Origin: Stereocaulon alpinum
Lineage: Eukaryota; Ascomycota; Lecanoromycetes; Lecanorales; Stereocaulaceae
DNA: 64,000 nucleotides
Assembly: GCA_018257865.1 (NCBI GenBank)
Contig: JAEUBA010000037.1
Coordinates: 124,001-188,000 of the forward strand
Reading direction: 5' to 3'
The notes beneath the pieces are model-generated. The model had not been told where the DNA came from, did not search any database, and was given only the letters and a program-made list of their open reading frames with translations. The position numbers and the translations under genes are program-made. Of the stretch, positions 31,241 to 42,608 are shown piece after piece; the stretch's first letter is position 1, and each line of letters begins with the position of its first letter.

Positions 31241-34200
31241 ATGGCGTCGGAAGCCCAGGATGCTGAGAAAGAACATGGTGTGGATGGGAGAAGGACCGCT
31301 TCTGCCAGCAATGGCAAGCCTCAGAACGAGAACGGGGAGGAAGATGTGGGCTCTGAGGAAGACGAGGAGGAAGACGAAGAACCTCGTTTGAAATACGCGT
31401 CATTGACAAAGCACCTAAAACCCGTATATCGGAATGGAGATGCTACCAGTGCCTTTTTAGTCGCCGGCGACAAGATGGTGAGCGAGACGCTGCGATAAGA
31501 GCATGGAAATGCACTAACGCTTTGGTACCTAGATTATAGGAACACATAATGGCAACATAGTATGCGTTGAGCTTGTCTGGCATAGTGCTCCCAGCTAAAG
31601 AATAGACAGCATGTACTATCTGTACCCTCACTGAAGTTAATCCGAGTGTACCACGCTCATTCCGCGTCCATATCAAGTGTTTCCATATCCCCGTTTCCAC
31701 CTCCACTCGCAGCTACGAAACCAGATGCCGTGAACAGGGTCGCTTCTGAGCAGAGAGCCTCTCCAAGGCCGTCAACTCCTAAGAGCAGCAACGATTCACC
31801 TTCGGCAAGGACTCCCAAACAACAACCCGTGCCCCTCACACCGTCAAACCTCATTTACATTGCGACTTCTTCGATAGATGGCCACGTGTGTGTGTCGTCT
31901 TTGACGGACCCCAAAGACGTACAACTCAGGAATTTTGGGCGACCAGTGCAAGCTGTTGCACTGTCTCCCGACTTTAAGACGGATCGATCGTACCTTTCTG
32001 GGGGATTGGCTGGTAGTCTGGTGTTAACTGTAGGGGGCCGTTCGGGTACCAGTTCTACATCCACTACTACTGGAGGAGCAGCAGCTCAGGCCTCAGGATG
32101 GCTTGGTTCAATTGGCTTGGGAACGAGTACAGGCAGGGATCAAGTGCTGCATTCCGGAGAGGGCTCCATAAGCACCATCAAATGGTCATTGTCTGGCAAA
32201 TATGTCGTCTGGGTTAATGAGCAAGGCATCAAGATAATGAGGACAAACCTACACCTAGAGTCTGGCGAGACAGAGTTCGCTTGGAAGCGTATAAGCCATA
32301 CGGATCATCCAAAACGTCCTGATTGGGATGAGAAGGCAGGGATTTGGAAGGCCCACGTAGACTGGATTGATGAAGCTGGCCTTGAGTCAGATGATGGATA
32401 TTCTACCACCAACGGCTCAGCCGAGAAGCTTCAAGATCCGCCGGACATTGAACGTCTCAAAGCAGTGCAGAAGAGTAGACGGGTTGAGAAGTTAGTAGTG
32501 GGCTGGTCAGGCACCATATGGATAATCAACGTCCACCCAGGAGGAGCAGGTGTGGGAAAAGAAGTAGGAGAGAAAAAGATAGGCCGTGCTGAGGTTGTTA
32601 CGATGTATGTCTACGCTCGTGCTCCTTCACCCGATCCCCATAGGCTAATGTGAGGCAGTTTACGAATCGACTGTAATATATCTGGAATTTCGCTATATAC
32701 CCCTAATTTGCTTCTTGTACTTGCATACGTCACACCAGAGGAGAACATGACTTCGAAAGAGAAGTCAGTGAAACGTGGAGTCCATCGCCGGCAGAATGCG
32801 CTCCAGCCTGAAATGAGGATCATTGATATTACGACGAAAGAAGAAGTCAGTGTTGCTGACACGCTGAATGTGAGCCGGTTCGAAAGTTTGTCCGCGACTG
32901 ATTACCACCTCGGCGTGTTGCCGGCAATGCGACTATCCACTAAGGCTGCTACGCAGAGAGGTGCGCTTGAGGCCATTGGTGGCGGTATAGAAGCCATCGG
33001 TGGTGGCATTTGGGATGCTACCATGTACCCGGCCAGGCTTTTCACCAGCGCTGCAAGTGTCCACAGCACTAGTAGTCCTGGATCAAGCATCAAAGCTTCG
33101 GGTGAAACGAGTACCAGCAACAGCCTCCCTACTTCTCAGCTAGCCGAGGTACCCAACCCAGCTACCTTGGCTCATGGTATGAAAATCTTCATCCACAGCC
33201 CCTATGACTGTGTCATTGCTACAAAGCCATCGGTCTCGGACCACTTCTCGTGGTTGAGCAGCCACAAAAAGTATGAGGATGCTTGGTATTTGCTAGATCG
33301 GTATCCAGAAGCAGCCTATGGCCAATCAGATCGAGCCTCAGAGAGCCCTTCAAGTACTCCGCCGAAAGCTCAAGGTAGTCTGATTGACTTCTTCGCAGAC
33401 GACAGCTCTCAAACGACGATATCCGCACGCGGGAACCCTCATTCGCAAGCGGAAAAGGAGAAACGTCGCATAGGCGAATTATGGGTACAGCAGCTCATCT
33501 CAGCCGGACAATGGACCAAGGCAGGCCGCACCTGTGGAACAGTCCTTGGCACTTCCTCCAGCTGGCAGCATTGGGTCTGGGTCTTTGCACAAGCCAATAA
33601 GTATGAAGAGATCACGCCATACATACCAACAACTCAATTACGACCTCCTTTGCCTTCTCTAGTCTACGAGCTTATACTGGGCCACTACATCTCAAAGGAA
33701 CCACCTCGATTCGGCGAACTCCTTGAGAGATGGCCACCAGAGCTCTTCGACGCAGGCACCATCATTGAAGCCATACAAAGCAAGCTGAAGACAGGCGAAG
33801 TCCGCGAAGACTCAGTCGAGGACGGCGAGCCAGGTCGAGATTGGCGCATTCTCATGCAAGGTCTCGCAAACCTCTATCTCGCCAACGGCCAGCCTAGAAC
33901 AGCTCTTTCCTGCTATATTCGCCTCCAAGACGCCGACGCAACTATGAATCTAATTGCCTCCCACCACCTAGTCGACGCCGTCTCCGACGACATTCCAGGC
34001 TTCATCCTCCTCCGCGTCACAAAGACCCAGCAGCGATCCGCCCCTCTCCTCGAACTAGCAGCCCAAACCCGTGAGCCAATTCAACTACTCGTTTCAGAAG
34101 CCCACCACGGCATCGTTCCCCCAGAAACAGTCGTAAATCAGCTACAAGCCAAATACGGTATACCAAACCCTTACCTCTTCTTCTACTTCCGCGCCCTCTG

Positions 34201-35230
34201 GAGCGGCGACACCGGCGCCTCCACCACCTCAGATAAACCAAAAGCAGCAACGGAAGAACGCCTCCTAGCCCTCGAAGGCAAAACGCTCGTCTCCGACTAC
34301 GCCGACACAGCCGTCGAGTTATTCGCCGAATACGACCGCCCCCTACTAATGACATTCCTCAAATCCTCCCAATCATACACCCTCGACTTCGCATCCAAAA
34401 TCTGCGAACAAAGAACCTACATCCCCGAACTCGTCTACCTCCTCTCCAAAGAAGGCCGCACAGCCCAAGCCCTCCGCCTCATTATCGACTCCCTCAACGA
34501 CGTCTCCCAGGCCATCGCCTTCGCTAAAGAACAAAATGACGCTTCACTATGGGACGATCTCCTAGATTACAGCATGAATAAACCGCGCTTCATCCGCGCC
34601 TTACTAGAAGAAGTAGGAACATCCATCAATCCCCTCAAACTCGTGAAGCGAATCCCACTCGGCCTAGAAGTCGAAGGCTTGAGAGAGGGCTTGGGACGTA
34701 TGCTGAGAGAATACGAAGTCCAAGAAAGCATCTGCGAGGGCGTAGCTAGAGTTCTCAGAGGAGAAGTGAACACCGTTATGGTTGAAAGAGGCAGGGGCCA
34801 AAGGAGAGGTGTGAGATTCGATGTCGGACATGAAGGGGCGAAAGGTGTGCAGCATGAAAAGGGAAAACCGCCGAAGGTGGTGAAGGCTGGGTATTGTGCT
34901 GGGTGTGGGGAGGCCTTTACTCAGCACGGCAAGCACTGTCTCTTCCTCTCCTTTTCCAAGCTGACACTTCTTGTTCATCCAGACAAGGCCTTCCTCATCG
35001 GTTTCCCCTGCACACACAATTTCCATCTTCCCTGCCTACTAAAGTACGAAAAGGGAGATGACGAGCTCCCTGAACTGCTCTCCTCGTTCAACTCGCTGGG
35101 TGACAATGATGATGAAGACGGTGGGTATGACCGGAGTATTGGGCCCAAGGTGGATCATGCGGCGTTACTAAGGACTGTCGTGGGCGGTGGGTGTCCGCTA
35201 ACAGTCCATCATATGGACGGGGAAGGATGA
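31241..35230 (+). CDS. VPS41: VPS41, HOPS complex subunit
   Basis: Five exons (31241-31477, 31533-31559, 31610-32604, 32659-34928, 34983-35230) give 1258 aa with all phases consistent. Exon 2 is only 27 bp (IIGTHNGNI). The N-terminus is acidic (EEDEEEDEEP), followed by LKYASLTKHLKPVYRNGDAT, the start of a WD40-like propeller typical of VPS41, then a clathrin-heavy-chain-type helical repeat region (about 650-1080). A C-terminal RING-like zinc site (CAGCGEAF...GFPCTHNFHLPCLLKY) begins near residue 1165. VPS41 links HOPS to Rab7/Ypt7 for fusion at the vacuole and late endosome. The last intron (34929-34982) appears to be GC-AG. It is 54 bp and in frame, so retention would insert 18 residues into the zinc site. 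Confidence 0.93.
34929..34982 (+). other. GC-AG intron of VPS41
   Basis: It starts GCAAGC, has GCTGAC as a branch site about 20 nt before the end, and ends CATCCAG. Removing it joins EAFTQH to DKAFLIGFPCTH, restoring the spacing of the RING-like Cys/His residues. The intron is open in frame, so it looks like coding sequence. Confidence 0.7.
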
Positions 35231-35636
35231 TCTATTCTTTGGGGATCATATTGATACAATTGCATAGCGAAGGAATGGGCATAGTAGGCGAAGATATGGG
35301 ACCAAAGCATTTCGAAATGAAACAAAGCAAGTACCAAGTCTCCGTACATCAGTCAATACATCATCTGGACTCTTTGAAGGCAAGGTTTGTTTGATATGAT
35401 CTAAGAACTAAGTGACGTCGCAGAGCGAAAGCCCCTCTGAAGTTCTCAAAGCAAGTGACCACTTGCATGAAAAAGGCATCATGCATCACCACCCCAGCCC
35501 TTAACGAAGACACGCGGCCACAGTAGACCATCCTCTCCCTCACGAACCGTTTATACACGTCAGATCCATGACCACCATGCAATACAAAGGAAAGCCATCA
35601 TTACATGTATCTAAGACTGAGGGAGACTCGCAGAGC
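35231..35636. other. Intergenic, convergent
   Basis: 3' UTRs of VPS41 and the Cys-rich GPI protein gene. Nothing else is seen. Confidence 0.6.
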
Positions 35637-37146
35637 TTACACCATAACGGCGATATTTCCCATAAGACCCATTATGATCATCAAAAAGAATCCATTGATG
35701 TTCTTGCTCTCGGATGCTGCACCTGTGGCCAAAGACGTTGGTGTAGTCGCTAGTGAGGTTGGCAATGCACCGATCTTGCCTGTCGCCGGTGCAACGCTGG
35801 GAGCGCTTGGGCCCGGGACTATGGTTACGTTGGCAAACACTGGTGGAACGACGGCAGGCGTAGCAGCAATGGAGGACAAGAAAGCTGAGGCTTCTGAAAG
35901 GGCAATGGAGGCCGCAGGGGGGATGGCTGGTGCTGCAGTCATGACGCTACCAGCCTGGGCGATGGCAACAGATGCTTCCGATAAGGCCACAGAGGCCTGT
36001 TCGATGGCCGACTCTTGTGGACCAGCGGTGCAGGATGCAGGGATAGAGGTGACAGTAACAGTGACAATATCTGTCATACCATCAGCATGGAGTTGAGGGT
36101 AGAAAGCTCGAGGTGAACTCACGATCGCGGGCAGCAAGATCAAATTTACGAGCCAGACGTGCTTTATGAGCTTGGCGGGCTGAGAATTTGTGTCAGACAT
36201 GGGGATATAGCTTCTGAGACTGTGTTGCAACATACCTTCGAGCTCAGCACGATCTTTGAGATTGGCAGCTGCGGTACCCTCGGTGGCTTCTGTAAAATAC
36301 GGCTATCAGTATCATGTGAGTTCTCAGCAGCCGAAGTCAAATTGAGAGAAAGAGGAAGAAGTCAAACTCGCAAGCTAAACACTATCACCGCTAGAGGCGG
36401 GCATGTTTACCAGGTGAAAGGGTAGCTGTTCTGGTAACGTTGCAATCCAGCAGGCAGACATCTTGATCTTCATCCTGGTAGCATATATTTTCGCAAAGGC
36501 CCCAAACGCTCGTCTCTGGTGATAAGATGACTGCTCCAGTATGAGGACATGCAGCTATACAGCGTAATTTGTCCGTATCCCCGCGGCAACGCTGGCTACA
36601 ACCATCTGAGTATGTCGTATCCATCGATTGGCTAAGCAGATCATACTGTCGTTCAAGAAGCGGTCTTGGGGTAGGTGCTGGAGTCTGAGCGGGGTAATCT
36701 GGGTCACACCATGAATCATCACAATGGATGAGATCTGGCTCGCTAGTACAAACAGCTGTGCAGCCTTGGTGGGTGGCGGTGACCACGTGGGTCCCAGTTA
36801 CCTTGAGACGTTTCTGCAAGACCGGTGTCGGAGTTGCGGTAGGGCCACAGTGGACGGAACAGTCGACGCCCGAGGGGGAATAGTCACTACAGATGGCCGT
36901 GCATGGCCCATCGACGAAGCTGGTCGAGGAGCCTCCTGCTATGGCAGCCTGGACATTCTTTGAAGGAGAGCAATCAAAACAGCAATGTTGCATGGTTTGG
37001 TCGTCACAGACGGCAGTACAATGGCCAGATGCAGTGGTGTAAAGCCTTTTCGCAAGGGCAGGCTTACTGTTTACTATGGCCGCTTTGGCGGTGATGGTGG
37101 ACGCCAGGCTCACAAGGCCGATGAGAAGGATGTTGAAGTATTGCAT
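35637..37146 (-). CDS. Secreted Cys-rich protein with GPI-type C-terminus
   Basis: Four exons (36411-37146, 36236-36289, 36123-36179, 35637-36070) chain through GTAAAC, GTATGT and GTGAGT donors with a constant phase 1, giving 426 aa. The start ATG at 37146 opens a clear signal peptide (MQYFNILLIGLVSLASTITA). The mature part holds five Cys modules of the pattern C-x3-C...C...C: HCTAVCDD, PCTAICSD, GCTAVCTS, GCSQRCRG and LCENICYQ. Two KR sites may be Kex2 cleavage points. The small middle exons encode a charged linker. The last exon is Ala/Ser/Thr/Pro-rich and ends in a hydrophobic tail (GFFLMIIMGLMGNIAVMV) suited to GPI attachment. Probable wall or surface protein; no known domain is recognised. 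Confidence 0.75.
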
Positions 37147-37899
37147 TTTGCGGATGTATGATGGTGATTTGAATCGAAGCAATGTTATCAACGATGCTTG
37201 TTTAACGAATTGAAGCCTAAGCAATGCTGAGAGACGTTGTGGTGGTTGAAGGGCAACGTTCAGATGGGCAAGAAAGTGATGTTGATGGAAGAAGAGAATG
37301 TTGGGGGAAGATTCAAATTATAAACAAAGAAAATACGCTAGGGGGAACGCTGCTGCCCGCAATACCCTACAGGCCATCGCGTTGTGCTGAAGCAGGCACG
37401 CCTTCGTGCACTTTCTTTCGTCTCGTCAAGGATGACTAACATAGTGACCATTTAGTCTCTACCGTTTACATGCCTATCGACGACTGATCCTGCATATAGT
37501 CTTGCTGTATGGACCTGCTCTTCGGCATCCGTACTACGAGAACTGTTGGAAACCGTTCTGGAGTGCTTCGAAGACTCGACCTCTGCAAAGACAATCTTGT
37601 CTACTTCCATAATCGAGTTCCAGTCTTTCCGTAAACGTGATTGCCGCTAAAGTGGACGCGACTGCGTGTTGTCAACGCCCTTTCCTTGGGCGTAGACACG
37701 TTCTTGCCAAATTCGCCCGTGACCGACAACTTTACATCTTAAGAACCTTTCTTCCCGCCAAAATTCTCAATTTCTTTACATCTCCCTGATCCCTCACAGA
37801 CACTCGTTTCTACATTTTCCCTTTTGGTGACATACATTCCCTGACTTCTCCTCATCATCCTCTGCCACCTTACAGCCAATTGTATCCATTGCAATCACG
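37147..37899. promoter_or_regulatory. Shared promoter region of divergent wall-protein genes
   Basis: About 750 bp separates the start codons of the Cys-rich GPI protein (minus) and the Ser/Thr-rich GPI protein (plus). No other gene fits here. Co-regulation is possible but not shown by any element I could define. Confidence 0.5.
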
Positions 37900-40800
37900 A
37901 TGCATCTTGTCGGCCCTCTGCTCGTCGTGGCATTGATTACGCCGTTAAGTGTAGCCGGCCCAAGAGGTATGAAACACATTTCCCAGTCAGTCATTGGGAC
38001 ATTTAGAACAGCCCATCTTACTCATAATGCAACAAACTAACATTCAATATAGGCGGCAGATTCTTCAGACGTACAGGTGATGGTAGGCCTCCATAAATTC
38101 AATCCCAGCCTACGTTCATTGCTCCCCGTGTAAAATTTCGAATCATTGATGGCAGCCATGTCTCGTTTCTTCATCACTACGCTCTTTAGAGACACTGCCA
38201 TTTTCCTCCTCACCTAGTATCCGGCCGTTGAAATCGGCTAACATGTTGGGCGAGCACAGATGACACGAATAAGGATTTGAGCTCAACGATTACCTCTTCA
38301 TTAACATCGACGCTCACTTTAGCAAGCTCACATTCGACCTCTTCTACGTTTTCCTTGAAGGACCTGCCTTCATCCACTCCCCTGCCTTCCACGTCGGGCA
38401 AAGATGAGCCTACCTCTGCCATCTCCAACCCCAGCAAGGATACTGCCACCTCCACTGCACCAACATCAGACAAGGACAAAGATACTTCTACCTCCACTGC
38501 ATCAACCTCAGGCAAAGATGAGCCGATCACTACTGTTCCATCTTCCAGCAAGGACAAAGAATTGACGACGACTTCACTTCCTTCAAAAGATGATCAGGCC
38601 CCTACAACTGTGCCAGCCAAGGATCAGACTGCCAGCTCATCGGTGCCTGCAAGACCTCTCCCGGCCACCAATTCGGTAGGGACCCTTTATGGGACTGGCT
38701 CTACCTCTGCATCCGAAAGCATCCAAGAGCTCGTGGTGACCGATGTGTAAGTCTATCAGTCAGAATTTCCACTAGGCATGGACTGAGTTGAGACAGTGTT
38801 TACACAACTTTGACCACCTGCCCCGTCACTAGCACTGTTACTTCCGGCAATTCAGCAATCGTCAAGGTCACTACGACCATCTCCACGGTCACCCTCACGT
38901 CAACTTCAACGATCTGCACCAAATGTGTTGCACCTCCAAAGAGCAAACCAGAGATACCTTCCACCTCAGGAGATGAGACAATCTTTTCCAGCTTACCTTC
39001 CTTTGTCCTCTATTCCTTGACCCAGCCCCTGTCTGGTCTGCCTCCTTTTCAATCAGTTACTTCATCAAAGGCAGAGACGACTAGCACCGGTGGTCCCCCA
39101 GTCATTGTGTACTCCCTTACACTGCCCAATGCCCCTTTGACAACTACTCCGGCAGTTGCAGCCTCCAGCAAACCTGAGACGGCTCTGTCTGGCTCCGCAC
39201 TTTCTTTTAGCGAGGCCATCGTCTTCCCTAGCTCGGTCTTATTGACTGCATCGACGGCATCTGTCCCAAGCATACCCGGTTACAGCATTGTGCCGTCTCC
39301 AACGAGCGTCCCAGGTGGTCCAGGACCATTGTCCAACGCTACATCGTCCATCATTCCGGTTTACTCGGCGGCTCTCCTCGGAAATGCATATGGTGGAGGC
39401 TTCATCCTTACACCTTCCATATACGTCACCAAACTATCACCTCCCAGCGGACCTTCGAAAGGGTTTCCCCCAGGCTACGGCTTTAGCTCCACGCCCGAGA
39501 TGTTGGCTACCGTCACACCGAAACTCTCTGCCACCATCGCCGAAAATGTGAGCAGCTCTGGCATCTTGGAGACAATACTAGTGAGCTTCCCCACTATCAC
39601 CATCGGCGCTGGCAACGAAAGCAACATAGTTCCATCGGTCACAGCATCTAAAGACGAAATAAGCAAAGGTCCCTCCAGTGTTCTCACTGCAACTGGTGCT
39701 ACAGTCGTCGCTGCTTCGAACAGCGAGTTCAGCCAGACAAGCATCGCTATTGCAATTTCCCAAGGAGTCACCACACTACAAGCAGCACTAACAACCAGTG
39801 GACTACCAAGTGAAGTTGAGCATGCTCCGTTCATCGTGGCTCAGTCATCTTCGCTAGTCACTGTATCATCGGCCAACAATGGAGGTGCTAGCACTCCGGC
39901 CACCGCAGTTCCAGCGTTAGCGACCAGCGAATCAACAACTAATGGATTACCAATGGAAGTTGAGCAAACTGCTCCGTTCATCGTGGCTCAGTCATCTTCG
40001 CTAGCTATTGTATCGTCCGGCAACAATGAAGGTGCTAGCATTTCGGGCCTCACTCCAATAGTGGTTGCTAATTCTGCAAATCTGCCTGTTCCTCAGATAA
40101 CTTCGTTAGCCGGCGATGAAGGAGCCGGAACTCAGGGCTCCGCTCCAGCAGCGATTGCTAGCAGCCAAAGCGCAGCTTCCATAGGCTCCACTGGCATCAC
40201 ACAAGCCTCCGGGTTCTCAATCGCCGCACCCGGTTCACTTGTCTTCGAGTCAAGTCTGCCAGCACCCACTAACATTCCAGCCACAGGGACCATCGAGAGT
40301 GTTCCAAGCTCTTTAGTCATTGTCGCTGGTGCGCCGTTCATATCCACCACCGCGGTGTTGGAGGCGCAAACGCCGACTCCAGCACAGATCGCTGCTACGA
40401 TCTTGACGCCCATCGTTGGAGCCAACGGCTTGACTTCACTTGCAGTTGTTCCATCCCCTAATGAACTTACCTCCTACGCCACAGCTCCAACACCTACCGA
40501 AGCTGGCAGCAATCTAGCTTCGCCCACTGGCGCTGCTACACCGGTCCTGGGCGTTCATGGTCTGACATCTCTTGCTGTGATCCCGTCACCAGTCGTTGGT
40601 GCCAATGGCCTTACCTCTCTCGCGGTATTCTCGACACCAATAGCGGCTGCCAACGGCCTCACATTGCCAGCCGTGATCTTGACACCTGTCGTAGGTGCTA
40701 ACGGCTTGACATCGCTTGCCGTCCTTGCCACACCTGTTATAGGCGCCAATGGTCTAACCTCTCTAGCCATCGGCTTGGCTAGTGAGCAAGGCGCAACCAT

Positions 40801-41092
40801 AGCGCAGCCTAATGTGACACCGGCGCCCATCGAAGAATCTACCCTCATTGCTTCACCAGCAGCTCCGTTGGCAAGCCAGGTCGGCATGCCCGCTCCACCA
40901 CTCGTCCTTCCACCAGGAGCCTCAAACATCGTTCTCCCTTCTGGTTCAGCGGTTGCTTCGTTCGGGAACGCCAGTGTCCATGTCCTGCTTAACCCCACTG
41001 CCATAGCGGAATTTCAAGGCTCGGCCGTCAGACTATCGCAGGGCTATGGCATTGGCTTGATGGGCTTTCTCATGTTTCTGCTCTTACTATGA
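37900..41092 (+). CDS. Large Ser/Thr-rich GPI-anchored cell-wall protein
   Basis: Four exons are proposed: 37900-37966, 38053-38076 (or to 38082), 38260-38746 and 38797-41092, total about 957 aa. Exon 1 encodes a signal peptide (MHLVGPLLVVALITPLSVAG). Exon 3 is a Ser/Thr/Lys/Asp-rich spacer with SGKDEP/SDKDKD repeats. Exon 4 begins VYTTLTTCPVTSTVTSGNS, a motif common in fungal GPI proteins, with CTKC nearby. A long Ser/Thr/Ala/Pro-rich region follows, including a duplicated FIVAQSSSL block and, near residues 760-860, about six 16-residue repeats around GANGLTSLAV. The C-terminus (GIGLMGFLMFLLLL) is a GPI signal. It is likely heavily O-mannosylated and surface-exposed; an adhesin role is inferred. 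The small second exon is the least certain part. Confidence 0.78.
40390..40790 (+). repeat. Coding tandem repeat in the wall-protein gene
   Basis: About six 48-bp units encode 16-residue repeats centred on VVGANGLTSLAV with the linkers differing. Nucleotide divergence between units is considerable while the peptide is conserved, which suggests selection on the protein. Confidence 0.75.
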
Positions 41093-41765
41093 GTACGTTT
41101 CTTGCATCGTCTGTCATATGGATTAGAGGATAGATTTCGGGACACATTGTTATGGGAGATGATTTGTTTTGCTCTTTCGTTGCTTTGTACCGGACTCTCT
41201 CCGAAGAATGTTCAAGCATGCGGCCTCTTTAATATTATGTGGGAGCGAGCCAAACGTATAGCATAGATAATTCACTTAGATTGCTCAATTTAATGGCGTC
41301 TGTCTTCGGACTCGATATAGTCCAATCGCCTCAAAATTGGGATGAACCAATTAGTGGACGGATGATCGTTCCCCAAGGGCTGCAGCTTCCCTTGAATTCA
41401 AACTTAAGGAAACCGTTCGCATTTGCGACAATTCTTTTTCTCCCAGCAGATATTAAGCCACCCATTGCCAGTGTCGACTACCGCTAGAGGGCCCTGGCCT
41501 CATCTCACCTGACTTTACACTGGAACCCATCTTTCTAGCCCGCATTGCACTAATTGCGAAGCTTTGTAGTTGCTGGGACACATAGCGTATCAAGCAATAT
41601 TATCTCATCAGCGCCTTTGTGAGAGGGAAGACGAGGTTTTGAACGCCTGCTTCTGATGTTAATCATCGTCTAGCACATTGGAGCGAATTGACTTACTCTG
41701 AAGCCTGCCAGCAAGACTGCATATTGCTCCTGGGCATAGGTGCCAAATGTTCAGGCTACTCTCTC
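41093..41765. other. Intergenic, convergent
   Basis: 3' regions of the wall-protein gene and the prefoldin gene. A short plus-strand frame at 41239-41487 has no motif. Confidence 0.55.
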
Positions 41766-42243
41766 TTATTGCGGTCCTTGCTGCATTTGCGTCTGTAATT
41801 GGTAGACCTCCATCTTCTTGTTCTCGCTTTCGGATTGCATGTCTTGGATTTGCTTTTCTATTCGCTTTCTGTGTGGGTATATATGTCAGGGTCCTGGAGT
41901 ATCTGAGATGGCGGAATGGGAAAAGCGTACATCTCCTTCTCAATGAATTCTAGACGCCCTTCGACTGCCATGACGGCTTCGCTGCGCTCTTGCTTTAGGA
42001 GGACGGGGCCGACGAGCTTGTAGATTTTTGATTCGGGTGGGAGGAGAGAGAATTCCTTTTGAACGCCTTTGTTCTCTTGTTGTTGGGATTCGAGCTTTTG
42101 GCGTGCGGAGACGGAGACTTGGAGGTCTTGGGTATTTGCGCGTTAGATGCGGAGGTCAACTTTTAGTGAGGATATATCGCACCTTGTTGTAATTTTTGGT
42201 AGGCGTCTGAAAGGCTCTGTAGCTTCTGTTGAGCTTCTGCCAT
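41766..42243 (-). CDS. YKE2: Prefoldin subunit 6
   Basis: Three exons, 42183-42243, 41931-42126 and 41766-41868, with introns GTGCGA...CCAAG and GTACGC...CACAG, give 119 aa, the normal length for a beta-type prefoldin. The sequence starts MAEAQQKLQSLSDAYQKLQQ, continues LQVSVSARQKLESQQQENKG, has the signature YKLVGPVLLKQ and EAVMAVEGRLEFIEKE, and ends in the second helix KRIEKQIQDMQSESENKK. Prefoldin binds nascent actin and tubulin and hands them to the CCT chaperonin. The gene is divergent from VPS4 with about 365 bp between start codons. Most apparent single-frame ORFs here are artefacts of the introns. Confidence 0.92.
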
Positions 42244-42608
42244 GTCTCATGAGATTGATCGAATGTTTCAGCCAAAGTTGGGCTCGATGAGTTGATACCC
42301 ACAACTCGTAGGGCTAGCCCTGTCGCCTGGCCGGCGTCATTGCTTGGCACTTGTTTACCACTCTAAACTGCTCGCACATCCACACTATAGCAGATCAAGC
42401 CTCCATATACGAAGGGAAGACAGATTGTAACTTTGGTCATCTTCATACGAGACATCGATACTCCCCGACTCTGTCGACTTGTACAGAGACAAGCCAGTGG
42501 AGCTGTTGTGCCCTGCCTAATCCTCGACAAGACCGTTGACACCACTCCAAGCGCACATCGGCAGCCTATTCCCCGACTCGACGAGCCCTAACTCTCACGC
42601 CACTCAAA
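42244..42608. promoter_or_regulatory. Bidirectional promoter, prefoldin 6 / VPS4
   Basis: The start codons of the two divergent genes are about 365 bp apart and no other gene fits between them. Small frames on both strands here are not supported. Confidence 0.6.

Noticed and set aside
41659..41953. Single-frame ORFs on both strands in the prefoldin locus
   Set aside because: They read across the introns of the prefoldin 6 gene.
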